Assembly: GCA_027484825.1 (NCBI GenBank)
Contig: JAIXSE010000021.1
Location: 62,001-126,000, forward strand
Direction of reading: 5' to 3'
Origin: Rubrivivax sp.
GTDB taxonomy: Bacteria; Pseudomonadota; Gammaproteobacteria; Burkholderiales; Burkholderiaceae_C
Length of the DNA: 64,000 nt
Below are positions 16,143-23,024 of the stretch, piece by piece; position 1 is the first letter of the stretch, and every line of letters begins with the position of its first letter. Made by a program: the position numbers and the translations under genes. Below the pieces are notes generated by a model. That model worked only from the letters and a program-made list of their open reading frames with translations. It made no database searches and was not told the DNA's origin.

Positions 16143-16587
16143 GGCACTCGCTGGCGCCGCAGTGGCCGTGCTGGCCCTGGCCGCGCCGGTGGTAATGCGG
16201 TTCGAAGGCCTTCGGCCTGAGCCGTACCGGGACCCGGTTGGCATCCTCACGGTCTGCTATGGCGAGACGCACACCCAGATGCGGACCTACACGCCGCAGG
16301 AGTGCCGAGACATGCTGTCCGGCTCGCTGGCCGACCACTGGGAAAAGATCGCCGCGTGCGTACCGGCTGACGCCCCGGACCGCGTGAAGGCGGCCTCCCT
16401 GTCATTCGCCTACAACGTCGGCCCGGCCGCCTTCTGCGGCTCCACCATGTCCCGCAAGCTGATGGCCCGCGACTATGCGGGCGGATGTGCGGAGCTGTCC
16501 CGATGGACCTATGCCGGCGGCCAGCAGTTGCCCGGCCTGGTGAAGCGCCGAGCGGCCGAGCGGGCGCTGTGTGAAGGACGAGCATGA
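16129..16587 (+). CDS. SAR endolysin, GH24 lysozyme (R21-like)
   Basis: 152 residues. The N-terminal hydrophobic segment rich in Ala/Val/Gly (ALAGAAVAVLALAAPVV) looks like a signal-anchor-release sequence. The lysozyme catalytic triad is E26, D35 and T41 in the stretch beginning FEGLRPEPYRD. Later SFAYNVGPAAFCGST and ELSRWTYAGG match GH24 endolysins. It hydrolyses peptidoglycan after release from the membrane. Confidence 0.9.
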   Translation: MTKGKALAGAAVAVLALAAPVVMRFEGLRPEPYRDPVGILTVCYGETHTQMRTYTPQECRDMLSGSLADHWEKIAACVPADAPDRVKAASLSFAYNVGPAAFCGSTMSRKLMARDYAGGCAELSRWTYAGGQQLPGLVKRRAAERALCEGRA

Positions 16588-17027
16588 CCGAAAAAGCCAG
16601 CAACCCGAAGGACGCCATCGCATCCAACAAGCTACCGCTGCATCTGGTGTCGCCCATCGTGAAGGCCTATCAGGCGATCGCGCACTTCCTGGGCAACGTG
16701 AAGTACGGCGCATGGAACTTCCGCGCCGCCGGCGCCCGGGCCTCCGTCTACAAGTCGGCGCTCGAGCGCCACGTCGATGCATGGTGGGAAGGGCAGGAGC
16801 TTGACCCGGTGGACGGCACGCCACACCTCGCCAATGCGCTTGCTTGCCTGAACATCCTCATCGAAGCCAAGGAGATGGGGAAGTTGGAGGACGACCGGCC
16901 GCCCAGCAACGCTCCCGCACTGGAGCGCCTGCGCGCCGAGTTCGAGGCCCTGATGCCGAAGATCCGCGAGCGCTACGCGGACAAGAACCCCAAGCACTAC
17001 TCCATCGCCGACACGGAGGCCCCATGA
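16584..17027 (+). CDS. dATP/dGTP diphosphohydrolase-like protein (PF18909)
   Basis: 147 residues. NPKDAIASNKLPLHLVSP, a helix with GNVKYGAWNFR, then ALERHVDAWWEGQELDPVDGTPHLANALACLNILIE are the hallmarks of the phage dATP/dGTP diphosphohydrolase N-terminal family (formerly DUF5664): a MazG-like all-alpha fold with acidic and His residues for metal. The predicted activity on purine dNTPs is from the family. It lies inside the lysis gene block, between endolysin and spanin genes, which is unusual. Start overlaps the endolysin stop (ATGA). Confidence 0.75.
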   Translation: MTEKASNPKDAIASNKLPLHLVSPIVKAYQAIAHFLGNVKYGAWNFRAAGARASVYKSALERHVDAWWEGQELDPVDGTPHLANALACLNILIEAKEMGKLEDDRPPSNAPALERLRAEFEALMPKIRERYADKNPKHYSIADTEAP

Positions 17028-17356
17028 GCATCCTCATCGCCTGCGGGCTGGCCAGCTTCGTGTTCGTGGCCCTCTTCACCTGGCGGGCCTACACCCGTGC
17101 GCCCGGGCCCGGCCAGTCTCCGCGCAGTGCCATCGCTGAGGCGTGGGTGAACATCGCGGTGGGCTTCGGCTTCAACTTCTTCGCGAACTTCGCCATCCTG
17201 CCGCTGATCGACGCGCACCCGACTGCCGCCCAGAACTTCTGGATTGGCTGGATCTACACCGCGGTCTCCATCGTCCGCCAGTACGCGATCCGCCGGTGGT
17301 TCAACGCGCACCTGGTGGCGATCTCGCGGCGACTGGCCGGGGAGGGCGGTTCGTGA
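17024..17356 (+). CDS. Phage membrane protein, DUF7220-like
   Basis: 110 residues from the ATG at 17024 (ATGA overlap). It has an N-terminal TM, then QSPRSAIAEAWVNIAVGFGFNFFANFAILPLI, a second TM, and QNFWIGWIYTAVSIVRQYAIRRWFN as a third. This pattern (SxxEAxxNxxVGF...IGxxYTxVSxxRxYxxRRxF) is typical of a widespread phage membrane family. The function is unknown; its place next to holin, endolysin and spanins suggests a lysis accessory role. Confidence 0.75.
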   Translation: MSILIACGLASFVFVALFTWRAYTRAPGPGQSPRSAIAEAWVNIAVGFGFNFFANFAILPLIDAHPTAAQNFWIGWIYTAVSIVRQYAIRRWFNAHLVAISRRLAGEGGS

Positions 17357-17703
17357 GCCCCTATGCCGCCCTGGGCGTGGCTCTGGCCTTCGTCGCCGCT
17401 TATGGGGTGGGGCGCCTGGATGGCGCACGCCTGGAGCGCGCCGAGCAGGACCGCGCCGCTCTTGCGGTCGAGGCGGCGGCGAGGGAAGGGCGCGAGGCCA
17501 CGGCCAAGGCCATCTCATCCATCCGAGTCCAAAACACAACCATCCAGCAGCGGCTGGAGAGGGAGGTCCGACGTGAACCGGTCTACAGCGATCCTGGCTG
17601 CCGCCTCACTCCTGGTGGGCTGCGCGACCTCAACGAAGCCCTCACCGGTACCGGAGCGGTCCCAGGTGGTGGCGGCGTGCCCGCCTCTGACGCCTCTCGA
17701 TGA
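17353..17703 (+). CDS. Inner-membrane spanin (Rz-like)
   Basis: 116 residues from GTG 17353 (GTGA overlap with the preceding stop). One N-terminal membrane helix (YAALGVALAFVAAYGVG) precedes a long Glu/Arg/Ala-rich coiled coil (RLERAEQDRAALAVEAAAREGREATAK..). Tail residues include RLTPGGLRDLNEAL. This is the layout of i-spanins. The partner o-spanin is encoded in the +1 frame within its 3' half, as in lambda Rz/Rz1. Confidence 0.8.
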   Translation: MSPYAALGVALAFVAAYGVGRLDGARLERAEQDRAALAVEAAAREGREATAKAISSIRVQNTTIQQRLEREVRREPVYSDPGCRLTPGGLRDLNEALTGTGAVPGGGGVPASDASR

Positions 17704-17791
17704 CGACACGATGGGCGGCCTGGTGCTCAAGCTGCAGCAGGTGGCTGGCCAATACCGCGAATGCCGCGCCGCGGCCCTGAGGGAGAAGTGA
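17573..17791 (+). CDS. Outer-membrane spanin lipoprotein (Rz1-like), nested gene
   Basis: 72 residues from GTG 17573, with GAGGGAGG at about 17559-17566. The signal STAILAAASLLVGC has the lipobox L-V-G-C. The mature part is Pro-rich (STKPSPVPERSQVVAACPPLTP) like Rz1 proteins. The gene starts inside the i-spanin gene in another frame and runs 88 bases past its stop. The two proteins should form the complex that disrupts the outer membrane. Confidence 0.82.
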   Translation: MNRSTAILAAASLLVGCATSTKPSPVPERSQVVAACPPLTPLDDDTMGGLVLKLQQVAGQYRECRAAALREK

Positions 17792-17979
17792 TGAACGACA
17801 GGACCTGCAGCGACTGCAAGCACTACCGGCCGGCGCCAACCGACTGCGCCACGGTGGCGGAATACGGCGAGTGCCGGGCCCACCCGCCCACCGTGGTGGT
17901 GATCGAGGATGAACCGGTGTCGGAGTTCCCGGCCGTCAACGCTGACGAGGGGTGCGGCGAGTGGGAGCCGAAGCAATGA
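17791..17979 (+). CDS. Small Cys-rich phage protein, possible zinc binder
   Basis: 62 residues from the ATG at 17791 (TGATG overlap with the o-spanin stop). Cysteines at CSDCKHY, DCATV, GECRAHP and GCGEW are spaced as in small zinc-ribbon phage proteins. Function unknown. It is coupled by ATGA to the next gene. Confidence 0.65.
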   Translation: MNDRTCSDCKHYRPAPTDCATVAEYGECRAHPPTVVVIEDEPVSEFPAVNADEGCGEWEPKQ

Positions 17980-19148
17980 CGCCGCAAGAGTTCGACCTGC
18001 TGGCCGAGTTCGCTACGGCCCGCGAGCGGGAGGTTTTGGAAGCCGTCGTGCTGCACGGCACCCAGCGACGGGCGGCCGAGGCGCTGGGCGTCAGCAAGAG
18101 CGCCGTCAGCAACGCCTTCGACCAAGTGCGCAAGCGGGCGGCCCGAAAAGGCCATGCCCCAGGCCACTTCGTCAGCGGCGTGGCGCCGGGCTACCTCATG
18201 GGGAAGGTGACGGTCCAGCGTGCCAAGAGCGGAGAGGTGGAGCGGACCTGGGAGCGGCAGTCACCGGACCTGGCCGCACAGCAGGAGGCGCTGCGCGCTG
18301 CCTTCGACGCCATGGCCGCCCAACTCCCTCGCGTGAAGCCCATTCGGCCCCCTGCCATCACCCACGAGCATCTCTGCAATACCTACACGCTCACGGACTG
18401 CCACATGGGCATGCTGGCGTGGCACAAGGAGGGCGGGGCGGACTGGGACGTCGGCATCGCCGAGCGCACGCTGTCGGGAGTGTTTGAGCACATGGTCCGG
18501 AACGCACCCAAGGCGTCCACCGGCATCGTGGCTCAACTGGGCGACTTCCTCCACAGCGATGGCCTGTTGCCGGTCACCCCGACATCTCGCCACGTGCTGG
18601 ACCAGGATGGGCGCTTCGAGAAGATCGTGGGGGCGACCATTCGAGTGTTGCGCCGCACCGTGGACCACGCGCTCGGACACCATGACCGCGTGGTGGTCCT
18701 GATGGCCGAGGGCAATCACGATTTGGCCAGCTCGGTATGGCTGCGGGCCATGTTCAAGGCTCTCTATGAGCACGAACCACGCGTCGAGGTGATCGATTCC
18801 CCGCTGCCCTACTACGTTCATCAACACGGCCAGACCATGCAGGGCTTTCACCACGGCCACCTGAAGAGGAATGAAGACCTGCCCCTGCTCTTCGCTGCCC
18901 AGTTCCCAAGGGTCTGGGGGAGCACGGTGAAGCGGTACGCCCACACCGGTCACCGCCACCACGGCGAGGAGAAGGAGCACTCTGGCATGACCGTCATCCA
19001 GCATCCTACGGTCGCTGCGCGTGATGCGCATGCATCTCGTGGAGGTTGGCTGGCCGAGCGCCAAGCGACGGCGATGACCTTCCACGATCGGCACGGGCTG
19101 GTGGCGCGGAATACCGTCACCCCTGAAATGCTGGCCGAGGTGGCCTGA
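17976..19148 (+). CDS. HTH-metallophosphoesterase fusion protein
   Basis: 390 residues. Residues ~10-50 form a helix-turn-helix (AREREVLEAVVLHGTQRRAAEALGVSKSAVSNAFDQVRKRA) like those of sigma-4/transposase-type regulators. From ~135 a calcineurin-like metallophosphatase follows with its motifs in order: DCHMG (D141, H143), GDFLH (~190), GNHD (~246-249), HGH, and GHRHH near 325. It could act on nucleic acid at sites selected by the HTH, but substrate and role are unknown. It follows the lysis genes in the same transcription direction. Confidence 0.75.
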   Translation: MTPQEFDLLAEFATAREREVLEAVVLHGTQRRAAEALGVSKSAVSNAFDQVRKRAARKGHAPGHFVSGVAPGYLMGKVTVQRAKSGEVERTWERQSPDLAAQQEALRAAFDAMAAQLPRVKPIRPPAITHEHLCNTYTLTDCHMGMLAWHKEGGADWDVGIAERTLSGVFEHMVRNAPKASTGIVAQLGDFLHSDGLLPVTPTSRHVLDQDGRFEKIVGATIRVLRRTVDHALGHHDRVVVLMAEGNHDLASSVWLRAMFKALYEHEPRVEVIDSPLPYYVHQHGQTMQGFHHGHLKRNEDLPLLFAAQFPRVWGSTVKRYAHTGHRHHGEEKEHSGMTVIQHPTVAARDAHASRGGWLAERQATAMTFHDRHGLVARNTVTPEMLAEVA

Positions 19149-19150
19149 CC

Positions 19151-19390
19151 ATGCGCTCCAACTGCCTCATCTGGGCCCTGTGTGCCTGGTGGAGGCTGCG
19201 CCGGCGGCATGCGTGCCACTTGGCGGTGCGAGGCAGCCGGTGGGGGCCGTTCCCGCACTTCAGCCTGATGATCCGGCGCCGGGATGGCGCTTTCCGATGT
19301 GTGAGCTTCAAGCCCTCGGCGCCAAGGCCGAAGGGCCTGCCACCTCCGCTGTTCCTGGGCCGCATGCGGTGGGGCGACCGCTCCCCGTGA
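19151..19390 (+). CDS. Small basic phage protein, 79 aa
   Basis: 79 residues starting two bases after the previous stop. MRSNCLIWALCAWWRLRR.., RGSRWGPFPHFSLM and PPPLFLGRMRWGD resemble a family of short basic phage proteins with an N-terminal N-C-L-I-W-A-L motif and a C-terminal F-x-G-x-x-R-x-G-D. Function unknown. Confidence 0.6.
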   Translation: MRSNCLIWALCAWWRLRRRHACHLAVRGSRWGPFPHFSLMIRRRDGAFRCVSFKPSAPRPKGLPPPLFLGRMRWGDRSP

Positions 19391-19396
19391 TTTCTC

Positions 19397-19442
19397 TGTA
19401 ATACGGAAAAAGTCATTGCATTCCGATTTATTCCGTATTACA
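19397..19442. promoter_or_regulatory. Operator-like inverted repeat TGTAATACGGAA over a promoter
   Basis: Two perfect 12-base arms, TGTAATACGGAA at 19397-19408 and TTCCGTATTACA at 19431-19442, are separated by 22 bases in the most AT-rich part of the prophage. A sigma-70-like promoter (TTGCAT at 19416-19421, 17 bases, TACATT at 19439-19444) overlaps the right arm. The layout suggests a phage repressor or antirepressor target controlling the gene at 19491. Confidence 0.6.
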
Positions 19443-19490
19443 TTGAAATCCATGGATCGCACGGTGCGGTCCAGCAAACGGGAGAGCAAC

Positions 19491-19847
19491 ATGGCACGAT
19501 TCGGCGATGAACTGGCAGCAACCGCACAGGCAGGCTACGCACGCACTCGCGCGGACTACGCTGCATCCATCGGTCGGGTGGTTGTCCATGGGAGCGGGTT
19601 CCCTGCTGAACCTCGGGTGCAGGAGGCCGTCGCCCAGGCGATGCGTGAGCGCATCCCGGCGGAGGCCGAGGGATTCCTCAGCCCTGTGGCCAATCTGGGC
19701 AATGCAGACGAGCTCTCGAAGGCGCGGGATGTTGTGACGCGCCTTCTGCAAGACGCTGCTGGGTCGAGTGGCACCTACCGCTGTGAGGTGATGATCGGCG
19801 GCCATGCTGTGCGCAGTTTTCACCCGGCGTGGGATGCGCTCGCGTGA
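19491..19847 (+). CDS. Phage protein of unknown function, 118 aa
   Basis: ATG at 19491 preceded by GGGAGAG; an upstream in-frame ATG would place the start inside the operator region and is less likely. The sequence MARFGDELAATAQAGYARTRADYAASIGRVVVHG.. ends TYRCEVMIGGHAVRSFHPAWDALA. No motif recognised. It is the first gene behind the inverted-repeat operator and is coupled by GTGA to a small DNA-binding-like gene, so the two form their own small operon apart from the late genes. Confidence 0.65.
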   Translation: MARFGDELAATAQAGYARTRADYAASIGRVVVHGSGFPAEPRVQEAVAQAMRERIPAEAEGFLSPVANLGNADELSKARDVVTRLLQDAAGSSGTYRCEVMIGGHAVRSFHPAWDALA

Positions 19848-20035
19848 GCGGCCAGATCGAACAGCCGAAGCGCCGGGGGAGACCCCCCGGCACAGGTGGC
19901 CCTGTGCTTGAGCCTGACGCACGCGGGGAGGTTGTCTCCATGCGGGTGTCTGGTGCGGAGCGCCGCGCAAAGCTTCGCCGCCTCGGGAGAGAGTGGTTGG
20001 AGCGGGCGATCGATCAGGCCGCCGAGCCGACCTGA
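19844..20035 (+). CDS. Small AT-hook / RHH-like protein, 63 aa
   Basis: GTG at 19844 overlaps the previous stop (GTGA). The N-terminus carries KRRGRPPGTGG, an AT-hook-like R-G-R-P core. It is followed by EVVSMRVSGAERRAKLRRLGREWLERAIDQA, which has the strand-helix-helix look of ribbon-helix-helix proteins (VSMRVSGAERAKL...). A DNA-binding role is likely from these features; the target is unknown. Confidence 0.6.
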   Translation: MSGQIEQPKRRGRPPGTGGPVLEPDARGEVVSMRVSGAERRAKLRRLGREWLERAIDQAAEPT

Positions 20036-20048
20036 CGGCCGCCGGCCC

Positions 20049-20480
20049 TCACAACCTACCGGCCCGAATTGCCGCGTTGACGCCCAGGCGCTCAATCGCC
20101 GCCTCAGCGGCCCCCACATCCTCCGGCTCCCGGTAGCCGCCAACCCCCAGCAGCCCCGACCGGTCCATGCAGACCGCATAGACGCCCGGGGTCAGCTTGA
20201 CGCGGGAGCCATGTTCCTGAATGCGATCCAGGCGGGCCCGCTCGGCGTCAATCCGCGCCCGGGCCTGTGATCCAGGCCGGAGGGCGGGCGGTGCGCTCAT
20301 GGCATCGTCTGCGCCCGGCTCGCGGCGCCAGTGTGCGCACCCGGTGCGGGGCGTGGCCACCATCGGGACGGCCCTGGGGTTCAGGCAGGTCCCGTGGGAG
20401 TTCTCCGCCATGAGGTATCCGAACCAGTGGCAGTGCCAGCAGGGGCGCTGGGCGGCGCTGAAGATGTGTGAACCGGTCAT
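20049..20480 (-). CDS. Cys-rich phage protein under a LexA-type box
   Basis: 143 residues, the only minus-strand gene of the visible prophage. The N-terminal half has Cys/His spaced as CWHCHWFGYL..HGTCLNP..TGCAHWRREPGADD, a pattern I associate with small phage proteins of unknown function. The C-terminal half is helical with ARARIDAERARLDRI. A 16-base LexA-like box lies two bases upstream of the ATG, with no clear ribosome site, so the mRNA may be leaderless or an internal start may be used. Convergent with the preceding genes; stop 14 bases from their end. Confidence 0.65.
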   Translation of the reverse strand: MTGSHIFSAAQRPCWHCHWFGYLMAENSHGTCLNPRAVPMVATPRTGCAHWRREPGADDAMSAPPALRPGSQARARIDAERARLDRIQEHGSRVKLTPGVYAVCMDRSGLLGVGGYREPEDVGAAEAAIERLGVNAAIRAGRL

Positions 20481-20481
20481 G

Positions 20482-20497
20482 CTGTGTATTTATACAG
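20482..20497 (-). promoter_or_regulatory. SOS box (CTGT-N8-ACAG)
   Basis: CTGTGTATTTATACAG on the plus strand fits the LexA consensus with both CTGT/ACAG ends intact and an AT-rich centre. On the minus strand it contains TATAAA, a good -10 element, facing the Cys-rich gene that starts two bases away. LexA binding here would block that promoter until DNA damage. Confidence 0.75.
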
Positions 20498-20625
20498 TCT
20501 TTGGACCGAACGGGGGGCGATTTGACCCTCTAACGCATCGAGCGGAACCCGCATGAACAAACGGGCTGTTTCTGGCGGAAGCGTTAGAGAAAAACGGCTG
20601 GAAGCCCCGCCGTTGCTGGATTGTT

Positions 20626-20677
20626 CACCTGCTTTGGGAGCAGAGGGTCGCGAGTTCGAATCCCGCCGCCCCGACCA
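20626..20677 (+). repeat. attR: tRNA-Pro(TGG) 3' fragment
   Basis: From the anticodon arm to CCA the sequence reads as a tRNA-Pro: loop TTTGGGA with anticodon TGG, T-loop TTCGAAT, acceptor strand CGCCCCG, A, CCA. The matching 5' half (acceptor CGGGGCG, D-arm) is absent upstream. A 3' tRNA fragment at a phage/host junction is the usual attR of a tyrosine integrase. One T-stem A-C mismatch may mark drift. Confidence 0.8.
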
Positions 20678-20697
20678 ACTTATTCTTGATAAGTCAT

Positions 20698-20735
20698 TGA
20701 GCCGCAAAGGAAATTTCCTTTGCGGCTCATTTTTT
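20698..20735 (+). terminator. Perfect-hairpin intrinsic terminator
   Basis: A 16-base perfect inverted repeat (TGAGCCGCAAAGGAAA with its complement) is followed by six T. It lies 20 bases after the tRNA fragment and is probably the original terminator of the host tRNA-Pro gene, now cut off from its promoter by the prophage. Confidence 0.85.
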
Positions 20736-20785
20736 ATGGCCGCGCTGGGTGCCTTTGCAGGCATCCAGCAGGGCTCGCGCTGGAG

Positions 20786-20974
20786 CTACTTCTTCAGGAA
20801 CTTGCGCAATACGGCGATCACGATGACGCCGATAAAGATGTAGCCGAACACCCTCCCGGCCGAATGACCCTTCTCGTAGGCTTCACTGGTGGAGTCGACC
20901 TGCGCGAAAACGGCGGCGGGGAGCAGTGCCAGTAGCGAGAGTGCGATGCTCTGGATTGACAAACCATGCTTCAT
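20786..20974 (-). CDS. Small exported membrane protein, 62 aa
   Basis: A signal-like N-terminus (MKHGLSIQSIALSLLALLPAAVFAQ) is followed by a short polar stretch, then one TM helix (GYIFIGVIVIAVL) and a basic end (RKFLKK). GAGGAACG precedes the ATG at a good distance. Function unknown. It is the first host gene right of attR and lies downstream of, and codirectional with, the chemoreceptor gene at 21124-22686. Confidence 0.65.
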   Translation of the reverse strand: MKHGLSIQSIALSLLALLPAAVFAQVDSTSEAYEKGHSAGRVFGYIFIGVIVIAVLRKFLKK

Positions 20975-21123
20975 TGATCGTTCCTCGGACGCCTCTTTGA
21001 AGGTGTTGAACTTGATGGTTGCCGGGGCGCATTCGTGCGGCGTCCTCCGCGGCCCGGCCTCTCACATTCTCTCCGGATCGTGAAAGGCGGTGCCGCAATA
21101 TTCGCATCTCGCGGTGAGCGTGC

Positions 21124-22686
21124 TCAAGCCATCGCGGGCACTTGCAGCTTGAACACGGACACGTTCCCCACCAATTGCTCCGCCTGAACCTTCAGGCTTT
21201 CCGCAGCGGCGGCACTTTGCTCCACCAGCGCGGCGTTCTGCTGCGTGACCTTATCCATCTGGCTGACCGCTTCGCCCACCTGGAAGATGCCCGAGCTCTG
21301 CTCCTGGCTGGCGGTGCTGATCTCCGCCACGATGTCATTCACGCGGCGGATCGAATCCACAATCTGGCCCATCGTTGTGCCCGCATGGTCCACCAGTGCA
21401 GTGCCCTGTTCCACCTGGGTCACGCTGTTGTGAATGAGGGATTTGATTTCCTTGGCGGCTTCGGCACTGCGCTGCGCCAGGGTCCGCACCTCGCCGGCGA
21501 CCACCGCAAAGCCACGGCCCTGTTCTCCCGCCCGAGCGGCTTCCACGGCCGCATTCAGGGCCAGGATATTGGTCTGGAACGCAATGCCGTCAATGACGCC
21601 GATGATGTCGCCGATCTTGCGGCTGCTCTCGCTGATGCCCTGCATCGTCGCCACCACCTTGCCCACCACTTCCCCGCCTGCAGTGGCCACCTGGGTCGCC
21701 GTCTGTGCCAGTTGATTGGCTTGCTGCGCATTCTCTGCATTGTTGCGGACGGTCGTGTTGAGCTGTTCCATCGTGGCCGCCGTCTGCTGCAGGGCGCTGG
21801 CTTGTTCCTCAGTGCGCTGGCTCAGGTCCTGATTGCCTTGGGCAATCTGGGCGCTGGCCGTGGCAACGCTCTCGGAATTGGCTCGCACGCCGGACACGAC
21901 GGTCGCCAGACTTGTTTGCATGCGCGCCACATTGGCCAGCACGCTGGACGTGTCGGATTGGGCTGCTTGCAGGGAACAGCTCAGATCCCCGTCCGCGACT
22001 CGCGCGACCGCTGCGGACAATGCATCGGGTTCCGCCCCCAGAGCCCGGCGCAGGCTGCGTGACAGCGACCAGCCCACGAAGCCCCCCACCATCGCCATCA
22101 AGAGCGCCAGGGTGAACATGATGACGGCGCTGGACCGTGCCGTCTGATCGGCGCTCTTGGCCAGTGCGTCGGCGATGCCCTGCTGCATGGCTTTCGATTG
22201 CTCCACGGCCTCAAACAGCGGGCCCTGCAAGGGCACGACCTTGGACATCAAAAGATTCCCGGCGGCGGTCTTGTCACCGCTGGCGGCGAGCCGGATGACT
22301 TCGTCCAATGCAGCGTTGTAGACCGGTCGCTGTTCGCTGATGGCGTTGAGCAGCTCTCTCCCTTTGGGGAGCTTCACTGTCTTGTCCAGTTTGGCCAGCA
22401 GGTCCTGATTACTGGCCCGGAGTTCCGCAATCTTCTTCTTTTCGCTCTCGACAAACGACGCCTCTGCATTGATGACGCAGTTGCGTGCATGTCGGCCGAT
22501 GGACTGCATGTTGTCCCTGATGGCGCTGAACTGCGCGACTTTGGCCATTCGATTGGTCGCTAGCTCATCGATGTCGGTGCTGAGGGCGTTGAGCTTGATG
22601 ACGGCCACAGTGACGCTGGCGATGCCAAGGGTCACGATCACGCCGAATCCCAGGGCGAGGCGCTTACCGACGGTCAATGTCTTCAT
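21124..22686 (-). CDS. Methyl-accepting chemotaxis protein (4HB-type)
   Basis: 520 residues. TM1 (about 10-30), a periplasmic helical bundle, TM2 (VIMFTLALLMAMVGGFVGW, about 190-210), HAMP, then a long cytoplasmic signalling domain with the conserved hairpin tip ([43 protein letters not shown]). It sends ligand information to CheA/CheW. No CheR-docking pentapeptide is seen at the C-terminus. A similar receptor is divergently encoded 338 bases away. Ligand unknown. Confidence 0.93.
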   Translation of the reverse strand: MKTLTVGKRLALGFGVIVTLGIASVTVAVIKLNALSTDIDELATNRMAKVAQFSAIRDNMQSIGRHARNCVINAEASFVESEKKKIAELRASNQDLLAKLDKTVKLPKGRELLNAISEQRPVYNAALDEVIRLAASGDKTAAGNLLMSKVVPLQGPLFEAVEQSKAMQQGIADALAKSADQTARSSAVIMFTLALLMAMVGGFVGWSLSRSLRRALGAEPDALSAAVARVADGDLSCSLQAAQSDTSSVLANVARMQTSLATVVSGVRANSESVATASAQIAQGNQDLSQRTEEQASALQQTAATMEQLNTTVRNNAENAQQANQLAQTATQVATAGGEVVGKVVATMQGISESSRKIGDIIGVIDGIAFQTNILALNAAVEAARAGEQGRGFAVVAGEVRTLAQRSAEAAKEIKSLIHNSVTQVEQGTALVDHAGTTMGQIVDSIRRVNDIVAEISTASQEQSSGIFQVGEAVSQMDKVTQQNAALVEQSAAAAESLKVQAEQLVGNVSVFKLQVPAMA

Positions 22687-23024
22687 GGGAGGTCTCTAGG
22701 GTGAAGTTGTAAGGAAATGGAACTCCCTGTCAATGTATGAAAATATCAGTTATGTCAGATGTGAAAAAGTCACATGCATCACTTTTGAAGCGCGCATCAG
22801 GCGTCAGAATCGCTGCGTGAAGCGCTGGAGATCAAGGCTTGGAACCGACCTGCTGGCCTCTATGGCAGGGATTTTTAAGGCTCAAAGGCGAGTTGTTTGA
22901 TCAGCTCACTTGGCACAAAGTTCTGATGCAAAGTTATCAGTTGACTCTAATTGACGGATTGTGGAAATGAAAAAATAGAACACAATTGAGCCATTGAAAT
23001 CATTTCGATCAAATCGGAGGCCTC
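22687..23024. other. Divergent intergenic region between two chemoreceptor genes
   Basis: 338 bases, AT-richer than the surroundings. It holds the minus-strand promoter candidate and, for the plus-strand gene, a possible TTGACG at 22951-22956 with a weak -10 near 22974. No gene, tRNA or clear repeat is visible. Confidence 0.6.
22706..22733 (-). promoter_or_regulatory. Candidate sigma-70 promoter of the minus-strand chemoreceptor
   Basis: On the minus strand TTGACA (22728-22733) and TACAAC (22706-22711) are 16 bases apart, with a leader of about 13 bases to the ATG at 22686. No sigma-28 element was noticed in the region. Confidence 0.4.

Larger units (their letters stand above)
1..20677. mobile_element. 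Right part of an integrated siphophage-like prophage
   Basis: A continuous run of head, neck, tail, lysis and accessory phage genes, nearly all on the plus strand and mostly joined by ATGA, GTGA or TGATG overlaps. It stops at a tRNA-Pro 3' fragment at 20626-20677, after which the genes are ordinary chromosomal ones. Coat, neck, tube, chaperone, tape measure and tip follow the usual siphovirus order. No integrase, repressor, replication or terminase gene is visible, so these must lie left of position 1 if the prophage is complete. No disrupted structural gene was seen. Confidence 0.93.

Noticed and set aside
16584-17027. Possible marker of a modified-purine (Z-genome) phage
   Set aside because: The family is widespread in ordinary phages and no PurZ-like or DpoZ-like gene is visible.
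20553-20843. Open frame across the attR tRNA fragment and terminator
   Set aside because: It reads through the tRNA piece and a perfect hairpin; such frames give the common false protein with 'GREFESRRPD'.
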